The translations under genes and the position numbers were made by a program. This document shows positions 32,041 through 32,418 of a stretch of DNA of 32,418 nt, piece after piece. Under the pieces are notes generated by a model. The model did no database searches, was not told the DNA's origin, and worked only from the letters and a program-made list of their open reading frames with translations. This DNA comes from Fimenecus sp045602655 (GTDB lineage: Bacteria; Bacillota; Clostridia; Oscillospirales; Acutalibacteraceae), in the NCBI GenBank assembly GCA_045602655.1, contig JAZSBY010000008.1, forward strand, positions 1-32,418. The letters are read 5' to 3'. Every line of letters starts with the position of its first letter. Position 1 is the stretch's first letter.

Positions 32041-32418
32041 TTATATATTTCCTGAGTAGTTAGGAGCTTCCTTAGTGATATAAACGTGGTGAGGATGTCT
32101 TTCTTTAAGACCTGCGTTTGTAATTCTGATGAACTTGGTCTTTGTTTTAAGTTCTTCGATTGTTGCACAACCGCAGTAACCCATACCTGCCTTAAGACCA
32201 CCCATAAGCTGATAAATTGTATCTGACAGGAGTCCCTTGTAAGGTACACGACCTTCAACGCCTTCTGGAACGAGTTTCTTATTATTAGCTTGGAAATATC
32301 TGTCTTTTGAACCGTTGTTCATAGCTGCGATACTACCCATACCACGATAAACTTTGAACTGACGACCTTGGTAGATTTCACTTTCACCTGGTGACTCTTC
32401 ACAACCTGCTACAAGTGA
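32041..32418 (-). CDS. guaB: Inosine-5'-monophosphate dehydrogenase, C-terminal part (cut by window edge)
   Basis: The frame is open to the window end and gives the last 125 residues of IMP dehydrogenase, which makes XMP in GTP synthesis. AGCEESPGESEIYQG, FKVYRGMGSIAAM, and GVEGRVPYKG are hallmarks of the enzyme's flap and C-terminus, and GLKAGMGYCG is typical of the last helices. The catalytic Cys loop and CBS domains would be beyond the window. An internal ATG at 32340 is not the true start. Confidence 0.95.
   Translation of the reverse strand, partial: SLVAGCEESPGESEIYQGRQFKVYRGMGSIAAMNNGSKDRYFQANNKKLVPEGVEGRVPYKGLLSDTIYQLMGGLKAGMGYCGCATIEELKTKTKFIRITNAGLKERHPHHVYITKEAPNYSGNI

Noticed and set aside
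1..32418. CRISPR array, insertion sequence or prophage genes
   Set aside because: I saw no regularly spaced repeats, transposase, integrase or phage structural gene anywhere in the window.

Overview
The window looks like a piece of chromosome from a low-G+C Gram-positive anaerobe of the class Clostridia, probably a gut relative of the Ruminococcaceae/Oscillospiraceae. This is inferred from A+T-rich DNA, strong AGGAGG-type ribosome sites, GTG and TTG starts, lysine/DAP synthesis through LL-diaminopimelate aminotransferase, an archaeal-type prolyl-tRNA synthetase, and family members typical of Clostridia (GPH symporter, Met-gamma-lyase-like protein, M42 peptidases). No species can be named from the sequence alone.

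Left part, mostly plus strand (1-10620). A tRNA-Leu(GAG) with a consensus promoter is followed by a small hairpin-rich insert and a second 22-nt copy of the tRNA 3' end. Next is a four-gene operon: cyclase-family hydrolase, two half-size CHR (chromate-type) transporters, and the 23S rRNA uracil methyltransferase RlmD. A structured intergenic repeat precedes a GPH symporter, a secreted purple-acid-phosphatase-like enzyme and a flavin split-barrel protein. Two plus-strand genes with their own control signals follow. One encodes an HTH DNA-binding domain, a membrane helix and a family I.5 lipase in one chain. The other encodes a SAP domain and a FokI-like PD-(D/E)XK nuclease with no methyltransferase beside it. 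These two are the most unusual items here.

Middle part, mostly minus strand (10620-20010). One envelope operon holds a D,D-carboxypeptidase, a GtrB-like glycosyltransferase, a GtrA-like flippase and a beta-lactamase-fold hydrolase. Its promoter faces that of a metallophosphoesterase gene across a 123-bp gap. A secreted GH18 protein and a secreted alpha/beta hydrolase form a second operon. Then come proS, a large imperfect palindrome, and a lone acyl carrier protein gene with its own promoter.

Right part (20010-32418). A long minus-strand operon runs TVP38-family membrane protein, galK, two M42 aminopeptidases, a GNAT acetyltransferase, a Met-gamma-lyase-like PLP protein and a phosphomannomutase/phosphoglucomutase; several of these genes overlap. 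A divergent D-2-hydroxyacid dehydrogenase gene comes next. The end is a housekeeping cluster transcribed leftward: guaB (partial), glyA, dapF, dapL. An 11-bp perfect hairpin between glyA and dapF covers the dapF ribosome site.

Most genes are ordinary metabolism or envelope functions. No CRISPR array, transposase, integrase or complete mobile element is visible.
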